Part shown: one piece after another, positions 1 through 7,162 of the stretch
Layout: every line of letters starts with the position of its first letter
Position numbering within the stretch: the first letter of the stretch is position 1
DNA from: Neoalteromonas arenosi
Lineage (GTDB): Bacteria > Pseudomonadota > Gammaproteobacteria > Enterobacterales > Alteromonadaceae
Assembly (NCBI RefSeq): GCF_030362855.1
Contig: NZ_JAUCBP010000014.1
Location: 1-35,480, forward strand
Direction of reading: 5' to 3'
DNA: 35,480 bases
Made by a program: the position numbers and the translations under genes
Notes under the pieces: generated by a model
Database searches by the model: none
Told to the model about the DNA's origin: nothing
Seen by the model: only the letters and a program-made list of their open reading frames with translations

Positions 1-22
1 ACATGACACCGATTGAGTATAG

Positions 23-349
23 AAATGCCGCCTAGATATTCTACGAAGTAACTGTGTTAGATATGGGGTATTTACAAGTTCGTTACAGGTATACGGCATC
101 TATGCTGAGACCTGGATAAGCGTTATCTCCATCATAATTATTTTTGCTGGTGTTGCTGTATTCACTACCCAGCGATATATCGCACGTAAAGAATCATCTG
201 AATTTGACTATGGACCAAGCGGCAAAAATACCAGCCTCCCCCTAATGGGCGATATTTTTAATACCAGTGGCCAGCGAACCGGCGGAAGAACAGAAAATAG
301 CTGGTCAGGTGACTCAACCGGTGTTGACGGCGGAGGAGGTGGTGACTAA
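23..349 (+). pseudogene. 5'-truncated or frameshifted gene, membrane protein with Gly-rich tail
   Basis: An open frame runs to a TAA at 347-349 but has no ATG, GTG or TTG start between the in-frame stop at 20-22 and its only ATG, at about 245. The translation looks like a real protein: a hydrophobic segment (WISVISIIIIFAGVAVF, from about position 113), then a basic stretch, a polar linker and a C-terminus ending GGGGGD. This fits the C-terminal part of a small single-pass membrane protein. A short ATG frame at 3-35 (MTPIEYRNAA) lies in another phase and could be a piece of its N-terminus separated by a frameshift. The end overlaps the start of the next gene, whose Shine-Dalgarno is made by the glycine codons. 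I do not recognise a family. Whether it is a decayed gene, uses a rare start or reflects a sequence error cannot be decided here. Confidence 0.45.
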
Positions 350-710
350 CAAACACGTCATTTTGGGAATAATGCTGACTGTATTTGTGGGCCTGGCTAT
401 TTGGACACAACACGATGGTAGCAACGATTCAGTAGATGTTTCTTACGCCCCACCGTTGTGTACTAGTGAGCAGTGCCGGTTTGAAGTTGTCTTAAAAAAT
501 AAACGACCAATGAGTATTGCTGGTAAAGCCATTATTCGCTCAATGTATGTAGCCCATTCCAAAACAGGGAGTGAGCTGATTGAAATATATGAACGGCACT
601 TTGAATTCGAAATAGATGCGATGTCTGAATTTAGCCTAAAGGATTCGGTAAATGGCGTTAGTAACTTACCAAACTTCAAGGTTTATATAAGACTGAATGA
701 AGGCAAATGA
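342..710 (+). CDS. Membrane-anchored protein with a predicted extracytoplasmic beta domain
   Basis: The preferred start is GTG at 342, giving 122 aa. A GGAGG lies 5 nt upstream (332-336), and the product begins MTNKHVILGIM followed by a hydrophobic anchor at about residues 5-22. A longer frame from GTG 267 is possible, but its extra residues only retranslate the 3' end of the upstream frame and put a charged stretch before the anchor. The rest alternates hydrophobic and polar residues in a beta-like pattern and has two cysteines close together (CTSEQC, about 40-45) that could form a disulfide outside the cytoplasm. The start overlaps the upstream stop, suggesting translational coupling. No family recognised; the Ig-like fold is a guess. 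Confidence 0.6.
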   Translation: MTNKHVILGIMLTVFVGLAIWTQHDGSNDSVDVSYAPPLCTSEQCRFEVVLKNKRPMSIAGKAIIRSMYVAHSKTGSELIEIYERHFEFEIDAMSEFSLKDSVNGVSNLPNFKVYIRLNEGK

Positions 711-734
711 TAGAGCCTATATAGCTACGTATTA

Positions 735-1166
735 GTGAACAAAAATCCAATTAAAATCGGATTGTACTGTACAAAGAAGTTGAATAGCGTGATGTACAAA
801 AAGAAAGTAAAAGATAAGGATTACACACCCAATCATTTTTCCGTAAAAAATCGACTCACCCGATTATGTTTGATCCTCGTTCTATTAATTTACGGGGGCT
901 ACGGAATGATTAATGGCGAACTCTATTTATCTTACCAAAGAGCCGAAATTACACTACAGGGGCCTTCAATATATTTAGCCTTTGCTTCGTTCTGTATTGG
1001 TGCTATTTACTTAGGGCTTGCTATCGTCGACCATTATGACAAGCGTAATAATGAGCATGAATATCGCAGGCTAGAGGCTATCTTTAAGGGTCTTGCCATT
1101 TTAATATTGCTAGTTGCGCTGTGCACACATATTAGTTACACCTTCGGCATACAAAGCGGCACGTAG
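735..1166 (+). CDS. Small membrane protein with three predicted TM segments
   Basis: A protein of 143 aa if started at GTG 735, with hydrophobic helices at about residues 42-59, 78-98 and 117-135 and a lysine-rich N-terminus. Neither GTG 735 nor the in-frame ATG at 792 has a good ribosome binding site. The ATG start would give 124 aa (MYKKKVKDKDY...) without losing any membrane segment and is equally likely. It lies 24 nt after the previous gene on the same strand. The region between helices 2 and 3 is strongly charged (DHYDKRNNEHEYRR) and probably cytoplasmic. I do not recognise the family and assign no function. Confidence 0.55.
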   Translation: MNKNPIKIGLYCTKKLNSVMYKKKVKDKDYTPNHFSVKNRLTRLCLILVLLIYGGYGMINGELYLSYQRAEITLQGPSIYLAFASFCIGAIYLGLAIVDHYDKRNNEHEYRRLEAIFKGLAILILLVALCTHISYTFGIQSGT

Positions 1167-1196
1167 CAAGCCCTCCGAGGGCAAAAGGAGAGTAGA

Positions 1197-1514
1197 TTGA
1201 AAAATTGGATTTTAACTTTATCAGTTGTTCTGTTAATGCTTGGCTGCAAAACAAGCCCTAAAGAAGAAAGTTTGAGCTCAATGCTGATGGTTATGGCTAC
1301 CGAAAATGCCTATATCGTCAATGGAGTAGAAGTCAACAAAACCGATCACGATGCGTTTCTAGCAGCACTCAAACAGACTGGATACTCCAATCTTTTGCTG
1401 ACCGGCTTAGAGATAGGTGATCTGCTACAGGTATCCAGTCAACTTGATGACGCCGGGTTTTCTTTATATTACATAAACAGCGATAGTGAAATTAAAGCTA
1501 TTTATGTTGATTGA
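1197..1514 (+). CDS. Small lipoprotein, hypothetical
   Basis: A 105-aa product starting at TTG 1197, supported by AAGGAG 6 nt upstream. The N-terminus is a lipoprotein signal peptide (MKNWILTLSVVLLMLGC) with lipobox LMLGC, so the mature protein should be lipid-anchored at Cys17, in the inner or outer membrane. The mature part of about 88 residues has an alternating alpha/beta pattern but no motif I recognise. A short GC-rich inverted repeat, GCCCTC/GAGGGC, lies just upstream of the Shine-Dalgarno and could form a small stem. Lipidation is well supported; function is unknown. Confidence 0.65.
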   Translation: MKNWILTLSVVLLMLGCKTSPKEESLSSMLMVMATENAYIVNGVEVNKTDHDAFLAALKQTGYSNLLLTGLEIGDLLQVSSQLDDAGFSLYYINSDSEIKAIYVD

Positions 1515-1571
1515 GTACCCATGCTCAAATAACCATATGCCTGTATTACGCACGTCAGATAAGGAATGTTG

Positions 1572-1913
1572 ATGAAAACCATACGGATTGTTCTCACCGC
1601 GATTTTTTGTGTTTTTGCCGCTATTGGGCTGGGCTCCGTTTTGATGGGGCGCATTTCCCCCTTTTCATTAGTGATTGTATTATTGTATTTATCAGTTGCT
1701 GCGGCACTCAATAATAAGGGAGGGAAGCCTGCAAGAGTCGTCGCTTTTTTTGTCTCAATATTGCTCGCGACCTGTGGGCTATTTTCCCTCGCAATGTATG
1801 TTTCAACATTTTTTGGTCAAGCCTATGATTCAGTAACGCCGGTCGCACTGGCAGTTATTGGAACAACAGGGATATTGACATTTTGGACGCTAAAGAAAGG
1901 CAATATTAAATGA
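1572..1913 (+). CDS. Small integral membrane protein, four predicted TM segments
   Basis: The start is taken at ATG 1572 rather than ATG 1566, because AAGGA at 1561-1565 is 6 nt before 1572 but abuts 1566. The product is 113 aa and almost wholly hydrophobic, with segments at about residues 4-24, 31-47, 54-74 and 89-106 and a short basic tail (LKKGNIK). Its stop overlaps the start of the next gene in an ATGA arrangement, so the two small membrane proteins are probably translated together. No family recognised. Confidence 0.6.
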   Translation: MKTIRIVLTAIFCVFAAIGLGSVLMGRISPFSLVIVLLYLSVAAALNNKGGKPARVVAFFVSILLATCGLFSLAMYVSTFFGQAYDSVTPVALAVIGTTGILTFWTLKKGNIK

Positions 1914-2110
1914 GCATATCTATTAGTTTTGTATACGTGCTTTTAATCTTCATGTGCGTTGTTCCGGCAATACTCGCCGTTCTGCTAGCGAAGAAACAAA
2001 ATCGCTCCATGCTGATTTCGGGTTTAGTCACATTTGTTTTAGGCTTCACCTGGATAGGGGGGTGGGTATATTTAGGCTGTATGAATTTGCTTAGACCAAA
2101 GGAGCAGTGA
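1910..2110 (+). CDS. Two-TM small membrane protein, weakly like superinfection-immunity proteins
   Basis: 66 aa, starting at the ATG that overlaps the previous stop. Two hydrophobic segments at about residues 5-26 and 34-58 are joined by a basic loop (KKQNRS), and the tail is short and polar. The second half (VTFVLGFTWIGGWVYL) resembles the G-W-T/W-x-G-W pattern of small two-TM proteins annotated as T4 Imm-like superinfection immunity proteins. That resemblance rests on a short pattern, so I mention it only as a possibility. Coupling to the preceding four-TM protein suggests they may act together. Confidence 0.55.
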   Translation: MSISISFVYVLLIFMCVVPAILAVLLAKKQNRSMLISGLVTFVLGFTWIGGWVYLGCMNLLRPKEQ

Positions 2111-2164
2111 CTCAATAACCAAGACCTTGCACTCTAGTTTTAAATTCAACAAGGATGATAAAAA

Positions 2165-2620
2165 ATGGCACCCAAAGGATTCTCTTCAGAAAAGTTTTTA
2201 GTCCTTACAGTGATCTGGATGTTCTTAGGAATAGGAGCAATTGCCTACTTCTTAAATTACGTGTATGAAAAATCTGAAAATATGCCCAATGAGGTTGAGT
2301 TAGCAGCCAACTCACTTAAAAAGTTATTGCCCATTGATTATGGTGAAGGAGTTCAGTTGATTAGTGTTAGCAGTGACACCTCCACGCTTATCATGGTAAT
2401 GGAAATTGATGGCCGCCAAGACACTGAACTCCTAGAAATATTCGCGGCTGATCCCACCGCTGAAGACTACGAAGATGTGTGCACTTCATCGGAGCAAATG
2501 AAAGGACTTCTTATGTTTGGCGCTGCGATTAGAATCCAATACATTTCTCACGACGGACAAAGCCTAAATCAGATTGAAGCGAACAAACAAACGTGTGAGC
2601 CGTTTCATCAGCCAACATAG
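2165..2620 (+). CDS. Single-pass membrane protein, hypothetical
   Basis: 151 aa from ATG 2165, with AAGGAT upstream. One hydrophobic segment at about residues 11-31 is followed by a soluble domain of about 115 residues with alternating beta-like stretches and two cysteines (one in EDVCTSSE, one near the C-terminus). This layout fits a membrane-anchored periplasmic domain, possibly with a disulfide. The acidic patch around DPTAEDYEDV is notable. It is followed by a 150-bp gap, so it probably ends the first group of small genes. No family recognised. Confidence 0.6.
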   Translation: MAPKGFSSEKFLVLTVIWMFLGIGAIAYFLNYVYEKSENMPNEVELAANSLKKLLPIDYGEGVQLISVSSDTSTLIMVMEIDGRQDTELLEIFAADPTAEDYEDVCTSSEQMKGLLMFGAAIRIQYISHDGQSLNQIEANKQTCEPFHQPT

Positions 2621-2631
2621 AACAATGGAAC

Positions 2632-2670
2632 ATTACCCTAACTGTTAAACAATCAGTGAAGGGTAAAAAA
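2632..2670. repeat. Inverted repeat after a small-gene cluster
   Basis: The arms TTACCCT and AGGGTAA, with inner ACTG/CAGT, can form an imperfect stem-loop in the gap between 2620 and 2772. The A-run follows the stem on the + strand, so on neither strand is the stem followed by a T-tract. It is therefore not a convincing intrinsic terminator. The rest of this gap shows nothing I can name. Confidence 0.3.
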
Positions 2671-2771
2671 AAGTTGAACGCTATGCATTTTTGCGTCAGT
2701 TTAGATACTTAAGACTGCACTACAGATTAAACCGAAGAGCACTTTAAGGACAAGATTACACACGAGGGATT

Positions 2772-3101
2772 ATGAAACGCTTATCAATTCTACTGCTGAC
2801 TATTATCGCACTCGCTGGGTGCAGCAAACCACTGCCGCCAGAAAAGCTCTCATACGCTGGAGAGTGGCAAAGCCCAGAAATGTACTTGCTGATCCTCGAA
2901 GACGGCACCGTTGCGTATAAACGCTTACAGAATGGCGGAAGTACGTCGATAAATGGTCCATTAAAAGAGTTTGTAGAGGATGACTTTGTCGTCGGTTTTG
3001 GCTTCTTAACGACGACATTCGACGTTACGCAGCCCCCACATGAAGTGCAAGGCACTTGGACTATGGTAGTTGATGGTGTCACGTTAACGCGAACGCCATA
3101 A
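2772..3101 (+). CDS. Conserved small lipoprotein
   Basis: 109 aa from ATG 2772. A type II signal peptide ends in lipobox LAGC, with Cys at residue 17. The mature part opens with SKPLPPEKLSYAGEWQSPEM and is predicted mostly beta (a W-x-S-P start, several G-turns and VVDGVTLTR at the end), like a small barrel or lipocalin-type domain. From memory, lipoproteins of this shape recur as uncharacterised proteins in marine Gammaproteobacteria and Bacteroidetes. It is likely anchored in the envelope. Function unknown. Confidence 0.7.
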   Translation: MKRLSILLLTIIALAGCSKPLPPEKLSYAGEWQSPEMYLLILEDGTVAYKRLQNGGSTSINGPLKEFVEDDFVVGFGFLTTTFDVTQPPHEVQGTWTMVVDGVTLTRTP

Positions 3102-3177
3102 ATTGCGTGAATTGAATATTTCCCGGCGGTCCACTCGCCCTCTACAATACGTGCAGCTTTTACTAAAGGACTCATTG

Positions 3178-3531
3178 ATGGCAAAGCTACTATCTGCACT
3201 CACACTCTTATTAGCCTTAACAGCCTGTGATTTTAACTTTGACATTCCTCACGCCGATGAAACATTTGGTACACAAAATTTTGTGTCGGCAGTGTCAATT
3301 ATCGAATTACACAACGTACGCAACGGAGAGTACCCTGAAGATCTCGACGAGTTAGAATTTTTAGGTAACTGGGATGCGATTTGGCTATCGGCAGTGAGAT
3401 ACGAAAAAGTCGACAATGGCTACAACCTATTCGTTGAACGCGGTTGGGCAACGGAGCCTAATTTAGTATTCCCGATTCGATTCAAACAAGGTTTGGGTAT
3501 ACAAGCAACAAACGTAGAGTGGCTAGAATAA
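3178..3531 (+). CDS. Lipoprotein with pseudopilin-like segment
   Basis: Started at ATG 3178, because AAAGGA lies 7 nt upstream and this start exposes a clean lipoprotein signal (LLALTAC, Cys15). The product is 117 aa. The mature segment has a helix (FVSAVSIIELHNVRNGEYPEDLDEL) followed by beta-like stretches, echoing the soluble half of GspG-type major pseudopilins, where a helix leads to NGxYP-x-x-L-x-x-L. There is no prepilin leader, so it would be a lipid-anchored stand-alone domain, not a pilin. That comparison is inference from a short pattern. Same strand and close spacing with the flanking genes. Confidence 0.65.
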   Translation: MAKLLSALTLLLALTACDFNFDIPHADETFGTQNFVSAVSIIELHNVRNGEYPEDLDELEFLGNWDAIWLSAVRYEKVDNGYNLFVERGWATEPNLVFPIRFKQGLGIQATNVEWLE

Positions 3532-3563
3532 CGCTTAAACACAAGACGCACATCGAGCACACA

Positions 3564-3923
3564 ATGACTGACCCACAAGCTATTTTCCAAGAACTCAAAG
3601 CTATTTTGGCTGAATATGCCGATGAGATGATTGTCCTCGCCGACGAAGATGATCATTTCTACCTCAATACACATCACATAATGAAAAATAAAAAGCCCAT
3701 GTATTTTGGTTCTGTCAAAATTAACAAACGCTACGTGAGCTTTCATCTGATGCCAGTGTATGTGTTCCCTGAGCTGCTCACCTCAATAAGTGCGCGGCTT
3801 AAAAAGCGCATGCAAGGCAAATCGTGTTTTAATTTCACCGTGAGCGACGAGCCGCTTTTTACCGAACTCACTGCGCTAGTCAAAAATGCTTATGAAATGT
3901 ATGCCCACGAAGGCTATTTATAG
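3564..3923 (+). CDS. Conserved small soluble protein, possibly DUF1801/YdhG-like
   Basis: 119 aa when started at ATG 3564, which removes an upstream extension overlapping the previous gene. There is no signal peptide. The core is YFGSVKINKRYVSFHLMPVY, then a run of basic residues, then QGKSCFNF. These blocks are familiar from small conserved bacterial proteins, and the arrangement recalls the DUF1801/YdhG fold (a helical start, a K-x-x-V-x-F-H-type strand, a C-terminal helix bundle). I am not certain of that assignment. Likely cytoplasmic. Confidence 0.65.
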   Translation: MTDPQAIFQELKAILAEYADEMIVLADEDDHFYLNTHHIMKNKKPMYFGSVKINKRYVSFHLMPVYVFPELLTSISARLKKRMQGKSCFNFTVSDEPLFTELTALVKNAYEMYAHEGYL

Positions 3924-3972
3924 CCGAAATTCGGCACAATTCCGGTAAATTTGTGCAGAAAGTGGCACAAAT
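3923..3972. repeat. Cluster of short inverted repeats upstream of the binding-protein gene
   Basis: GCCGAA-A-TTCGGC (3923-3935) is a perfect palindrome that begins at the last base of the preceding stop codon. It is followed by GCACAA...TTGTGC and then another GCACAA, so that the three GCACAA/TTGTGC arms can pair in alternative ways. It could be an operator or a weak attenuator for the gene at 4062. No T-tract follows, so I do not call it a terminator. Confidence 0.3.
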
Positions 3973-4061
3973 TAAAGAATCGGTTTAACCTAAATGTGAT
4001 GAACCAACGTAGAACTATTATATTTTTTCTGCATTGGTGATGATGTACACGCGGGGGAACA

Positions 4062-5345
4062 GTGCGACTCTTCTACGTAATAACTGTTGTTATTGTATGC
4101 GTTTTTACGAACCTAATTGTTGCTGGGAATTGCCGAGCTCAATCTGATGGTACGGCTGATAGGTATTACATTAATTTTGCACCCAACCCATCCTCCGTTG
4201 CCCAATTGGAATTTTATCATATCTTAGCCGCCCGTTTTGAGAACCAATATCCTCAAACCAAGATCCGCATCAAGTCGCAAACCATGGAGTCACACAAGCG
4301 TAGAGTTGAAGCTTTTTACCATGGTGACACGCAAGAAATTGATGTCATGCTCGCATTTGCGGGAACACAATTAAACACCCTAATTGCAAGCGGTCACATA
4401 GCCTCATTAGAAGCCTTATGGAATGAAAATGATTTCGATGTGGTTTTTTCTGATTCAACAAAACAAATCATCAGTGACCAGGGTGAACCTTTTGCTCTCC
4501 CCGTAGGCTACTATCAATGGGGGTTTTATTATCGGAAATCACTGTTTGAACAGTGGAACCTCTCCGTACCGCAAACATGGCAAGAACTGTTAGAGTTTAC
4601 AAAAGACGCTAAAGAGTTTGCCGATGCACCACTGAACTTCAGTGGTGCGAGCCAGTGGACAACCCTAGCGTGGTTTGATTATATAGCATTGCGTCTGATG
4701 GGGCGTGAACATTACTTAGCCTTACTCAATGGCCAGCGAAGCTTTTTATCTCCAGAAGTAGAGTCGATTTTCAGTCATTGGCAAGAATTGATTGAAGCGG
4801 GTGGATTTGACAATACTCAGGTCTCGCTGACTTGGCAGGAAGCTTTACCCTTTTTTTATCGCGGTAAAACAGCAATAACGTTGCAAGGTAACTTCTTTCT
4901 TGCTGATGCGCCGGAAGGTATTCTGGATGACATTGGCTTCTTCCCATTCCCCAATATTAACCCTCGCATGCCGCGCTATGAGATCGCTCCTACAGATGTT
5001 GCAGTAATGTCAAAATCAGCGGTTAATAAACCCTTTGTTCGAGAATTTATAGAGTTCCTTTCGGCTTACGAAACGCAGGCCTTTTTCTCGGATTATGTTG
5101 ATATCATATCACCGCGCAATGATTACCTATCTCCGAACAACCGACTTCTGCAAGTAGGGGCTGAGCATTTAAAAAGCTCAGACGGTATCGTCCAGTTTTT
5201 TGATCGCGAAACCACAGTTGAATTTACTCAAGAAGCGGCCCAGTTGTTTGTTGAATTTATGCAAGGCAAGCTGGATATCGACACTGTAGTCAGTGAACTC
5301 GAGGGTGCTCGTGAAAAATATTTGCTGCCCAAAGTCTTACAATAA
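4062..5345 (+). CDS. Extracellular solute-binding protein, family 1 (carbohydrate ABC type), orphan
   Basis: 427 aa from GTG 4062, a normal length for family 1 substrate-binding proteins. An N-terminal hydrophobic stretch with a likely cleavage after CRA (about residue 26) indicates export to the periplasm. Supporting features are the opening beta-strand and helix (FYHILAARFENQYPQTKIRI), the segment ALPVGYYQWGFYYRKSLFE typical of the hinge region, PQTWQELLEF, and the GKTAITLQGNF block. Such proteins deliver sugars or related solutes to an ABC permease. No permease or ATPase gene is nearby, so it either shares a remote transporter or serves as a sensor ligand-binder. The substrate cannot be read from sequence. 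Confidence 0.85.
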   Translation: MRLFYVITVVIVCVFTNLIVAGNCRAQSDGTADRYYINFAPNPSSVAQLEFYHILAARFENQYPQTKIRIKSQTMESHKRRVEAFYHGDTQEIDVMLAFAGTQLNTLIASGHIASLEALWNENDFDVVFSDSTKQIISDQGEPFALPVGYYQWGFYYRKSLFEQWNLSVPQTWQELLEFTKDAKEFADAPLNFSGASQWTTLAWFDYIALRLMGREHYLALLNGQRSFLSPEVESIFSHWQELIEAGGFDNTQVSLTWQEALPFFYRGKTAITLQGNFFLADAPEGILDDIGFFPFPNINPRMPRYEIAPTDVAVMSKSAVNKPFVREFIEFLSAYETQAFFSDYVDIISPRNDYLSPNNRLLQVGAEHLKSSDGIVQFFDRETTVEFTQEAAQLFVEFMQGKLDIDTVVSELEGAREKYLLPKVLQ

Positions 5346-5352
5346 GCCAGCC

Positions 5353-5396
5353 GTAGATTGAAGCCGTTACTTTGCGTAGTTTAAATTACAATCTAC
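5353..5396. repeat. Inverted repeat GTAGATTG/CAATCTAC
   Basis: Perfect 8-bp arms at 5353-5360 and 5389-5396 flank a 28-nt spacer just after the binding-protein stop codon. The loop is long and no T-tract follows, so termination is doubtful. The remaining gap to 5564 is A+T-rich and holds no gene I can support. Confidence 0.25.
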
Positions 5397-5564
5397 TCCG
5401 TATTTGTAGCTCGTTTTGAATATTTTCCCTTTCAAATAATTTTATTGCCGTTATTATTTGGCTCATTCTTTTAGGCGCACTCAACAGTGTTGGAATACCG
5501 AACGCGCTCCTTCGAAGGCGAACGATACCAAGTATGCATTCGATACACAGAAAAAGAGATTTCA

Positions 5565-5756
5565 ATGTCTGTAAAACAACAATCTCCCAAAGCATTAATG
5601 GCTCAGTGTGTCGCGATCGGCATTGGCGTAGGCACAATCGCGGGTGTCGCTTTAGGCGTTGCTTTTAATACTCTGGTGTTTGGCATTGCCATAGGCATAG
5701 CGGTTGGTTGTAGTTGGGGTATCTTGTTTGGAGCCTGTTCTGGGCGTAATTCCTAA
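5565..5756 (+). CDS. Small glycine-zipper membrane protein
   Basis: 63 aa from ATG 5565. A longer frame from TTG 5487 adds only a charged, non-conserved-looking stretch and has no ribosome binding site. After about 15 polar residues the sequence is a nearly continuous glycine-zipper pattern (GIGVGTIAGVALGVAF and GIAIGIAVGCSWGILFG) that would form two packed membrane helices. Small proteins of this type are widespread and uncharacterised; glycine zippers favour helix packing and oligomerisation. It is 21 nt before the next lipoprotein gene. Confidence 0.65.
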   Translation: MSVKQQSPKALMAQCVAIGIGVGTIAGVALGVAFNTLVFGIAIGIAVGCSWGILFGACSGRNS

Positions 5757-5777
5757 GGATTAAGGGAGTAATCATTT

Positions 5778-6140
5778 TTGAAAAAATATATATTGATCAT
5801 AGCTATCGCTCTCGTCACAGCATGCGCAAGCAAGCCTCATGAAGATCCAGATGCCCGGTCCACGTCCGCTGAGACCACAGTGAAAGTTTCCGGCACTCGC
5901 GTCAGTAGAGAAGAATTAGGAGAGCTTAAGGTGATCAAAGTGGGTAATCTGTTAGACCAGCTACAGCAGCAAATGAGTGCCTACCCACAAATTCAAGAAG
6001 GTAAAACCTGCAAAGCGTTGATTGCTGAACTCGAAGCGAATGAAATCGAAGTTCAAGCCATCAGTGACGATAAAGTGTTTGCTCTGACTAAAGACAAAAA
6101 ATCATTGAAATATACATTTCAAGAAGGTGGTTGCCTGTAA
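5778..6140 (+). CDS. Small lipoprotein, hypothetical
   Basis: 120 aa from TTG 5778, with AGGGAG about 9 nt upstream. Type II signal peptide MKKYILIIAIALVTAC, Cys16. The mature protein begins with a low-complexity polar linker and continues with a helical segment (LGELKVIKVGNLLDQLQQQM) and a small C-terminal domain that contains two cysteines (GKTCKAL and the GGCL end), which may pair. Probably lipid-anchored in the envelope. No family recognised. Confidence 0.65.
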   Translation: MKKYILIIAIALVTACASKPHEDPDARSTSAETTVKVSGTRVSREELGELKVIKVGNLLDQLQQQMSAYPQIQEGKTCKALIAELEANEIEVQAISDDKVFALTKDKKSLKYTFQEGGCL

Positions 6141-6179
6141 CGGTTGAAATGCAATTTGAGTTAAAAGGACGTTCGTATT

Positions 6180-6734
6180 ATGCAAGAACCAATGAATATC
6201 GGTTTACCCGACAAAATTCAATTGGAAAAACATCTCAATTACATTCATATTACGCGGAAGTGGTTTGGCATACAGTTTGTTTTTTTCACAGCTTTTGCAG
6301 TGTTTTGGAACGCCTTTTTATTTTATTTCTACGCTGGGATGGATGAGGATACCGACAATTTTACCCGCTTTTTGCCCATCCTTCATGTTATCGCAGGCAT
6401 TGCAATCAGTTATTACGCGATAGCCGGTTGGGTTAACAAATCCCATATATTTGTTAGTAAGCAAATGTTAGAGATCCAACACAAACCCTTGCCGTGGATA
6501 GGCAATAAACAATTCAGAGCTACAGATTTAAAGCAACTCTACGCGAAAGAAAAGATCTCAAATAATCGCAACGGTACTCATGTCACCTATGAGGTGCACG
6601 CGATATTGACCAATGGCAAAAATGCTAAATTGTTAGGCGGGCTAGATTCCAGTGAGCAAGCGTTGTATATCGAACAGGAAATTGAAAAGTACCTTGGGAT
6701 TAAGGATACTGCTGTGCGCGGAGCTTTAGGTTAA
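6180..6734 (+). CDS. Conserved membrane protein, two TM segments and soluble C-terminal domain
   Basis: 184 aa from ATG 6180, with AAAGGA upstream. Two hydrophobic segments (about residues 27-50 and 66-86) are followed by a soluble beta-rich domain containing KPLPWIGNKQFRATDLKQLY, then a charged loop and LLGGLDSSEQALYIEQEIEKYLGI. I recognise this layout (two helices, the P-W-x-G-N block, the L-x-QLY strand and the QALYIEQE-x-E helix) as a recurring uncharacterised bacterial family resembling a PH-like domain fused to a membrane hairpin. The frame at 6131-6346 is its shadow. Function unknown. Confidence 0.75.
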   Translation: MQEPMNIGLPDKIQLEKHLNYIHITRKWFGIQFVFFTAFAVFWNAFLFYFYAGMDEDTDNFTRFLPILHVIAGIAISYYAIAGWVNKSHIFVSKQMLEIQHKPLPWIGNKQFRATDLKQLYAKEKISNNRNGTHVTYEVHAILTNGKNAKLLGGLDSSEQALYIEQEIEKYLGIKDTAVRGALG

Positions 6735-6737
6735 CCG

Positions 6738-7136
6738 ATGGCATCAACGTTCAAACATTTCGCTTACACCGCCGCAATAGTATGTCTGCTCACAGGTTGC
6801 ACTACCGGGCAGCTGTATTACACAAATGCTGCAGGTGAGCGCAAATTAGCCTGCAATGTTGAGTTTGTTGGGCTACCCAAAGTCGATATTCATGCTGTAG
6901 ATTACGCCTTGAGTTTTTGCGCAAAAACCGCGGTGAAACAAGGCCATATACTCGATGCCGAGCAGCAGTATTTGTTGACCTTAGATACGCAATTTCCTGC
7001 ACCTCCCTGCGGTGTGGCATGGGATCATGAAATTGCAAAAAGCGCTTACGATAACCGTTTCCTAACGGCTCGTGAATATGGATACATTGTTGCGCATGTT
7101 GACCTAGGATTGGCAGCGGTCAATCACTGCCAATAA
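6738..7136 (+). CDS. Lipoprotein, hypothetical
   Basis: 132 aa from ATG 6738, three nt after the previous stop, so probably the same transcript. The signal peptide ends in LLTGC (Cys21). The mature domain is cysteine-rich for its size (LACNVEF, LSFCAKT, PPCGVAW and the final HCQ), consistent with disulfides in the periplasm. It has a helix rich in small residues (VDYALSFCAKTAVKQGHIL) and ends AREYGYIVAHVDLGLAAV. No family recognised. Confidence 0.65.
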   Translation: MASTFKHFAYTAAIVCLLTGCTTGQLYYTNAAGERKLACNVEFVGLPKVDIHAVDYALSFCAKTAVKQGHILDAEQQYLLTLDTQFPAPPCGVAWDHEIAKSAYDNRFLTAREYGYIVAHVDLGLAAVNHCQ

Positions 7137-7162
7137 GCAACTGACCACCCATTGAGTATGTA

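Noticed and set aside
267-341. GTG 267 start for the first gene
   Set aside because: The extra residues retranslate the end of the upstream frame and place a charged stretch ahead of the membrane anchor; GTG 342 has the better ribosome binding site.
2632-2680. Intrinsic terminator
   Set aside because: The A-run lies after the stem on the plus strand, so on neither strand is the hairpin followed by Ts.
5346-5564. A small membrane-protein gene in the gap before the glycine-zipper gene
   Set aside because: A forward frame shows a hydrophobic patch but has no start with a ribosome binding site and soon becomes basic and random.
5386-5637. Minus-strand open frame
   Set aside because: It overlaps the glycine-zipper gene antisense, has no ribosome binding site and looks compositionally random.
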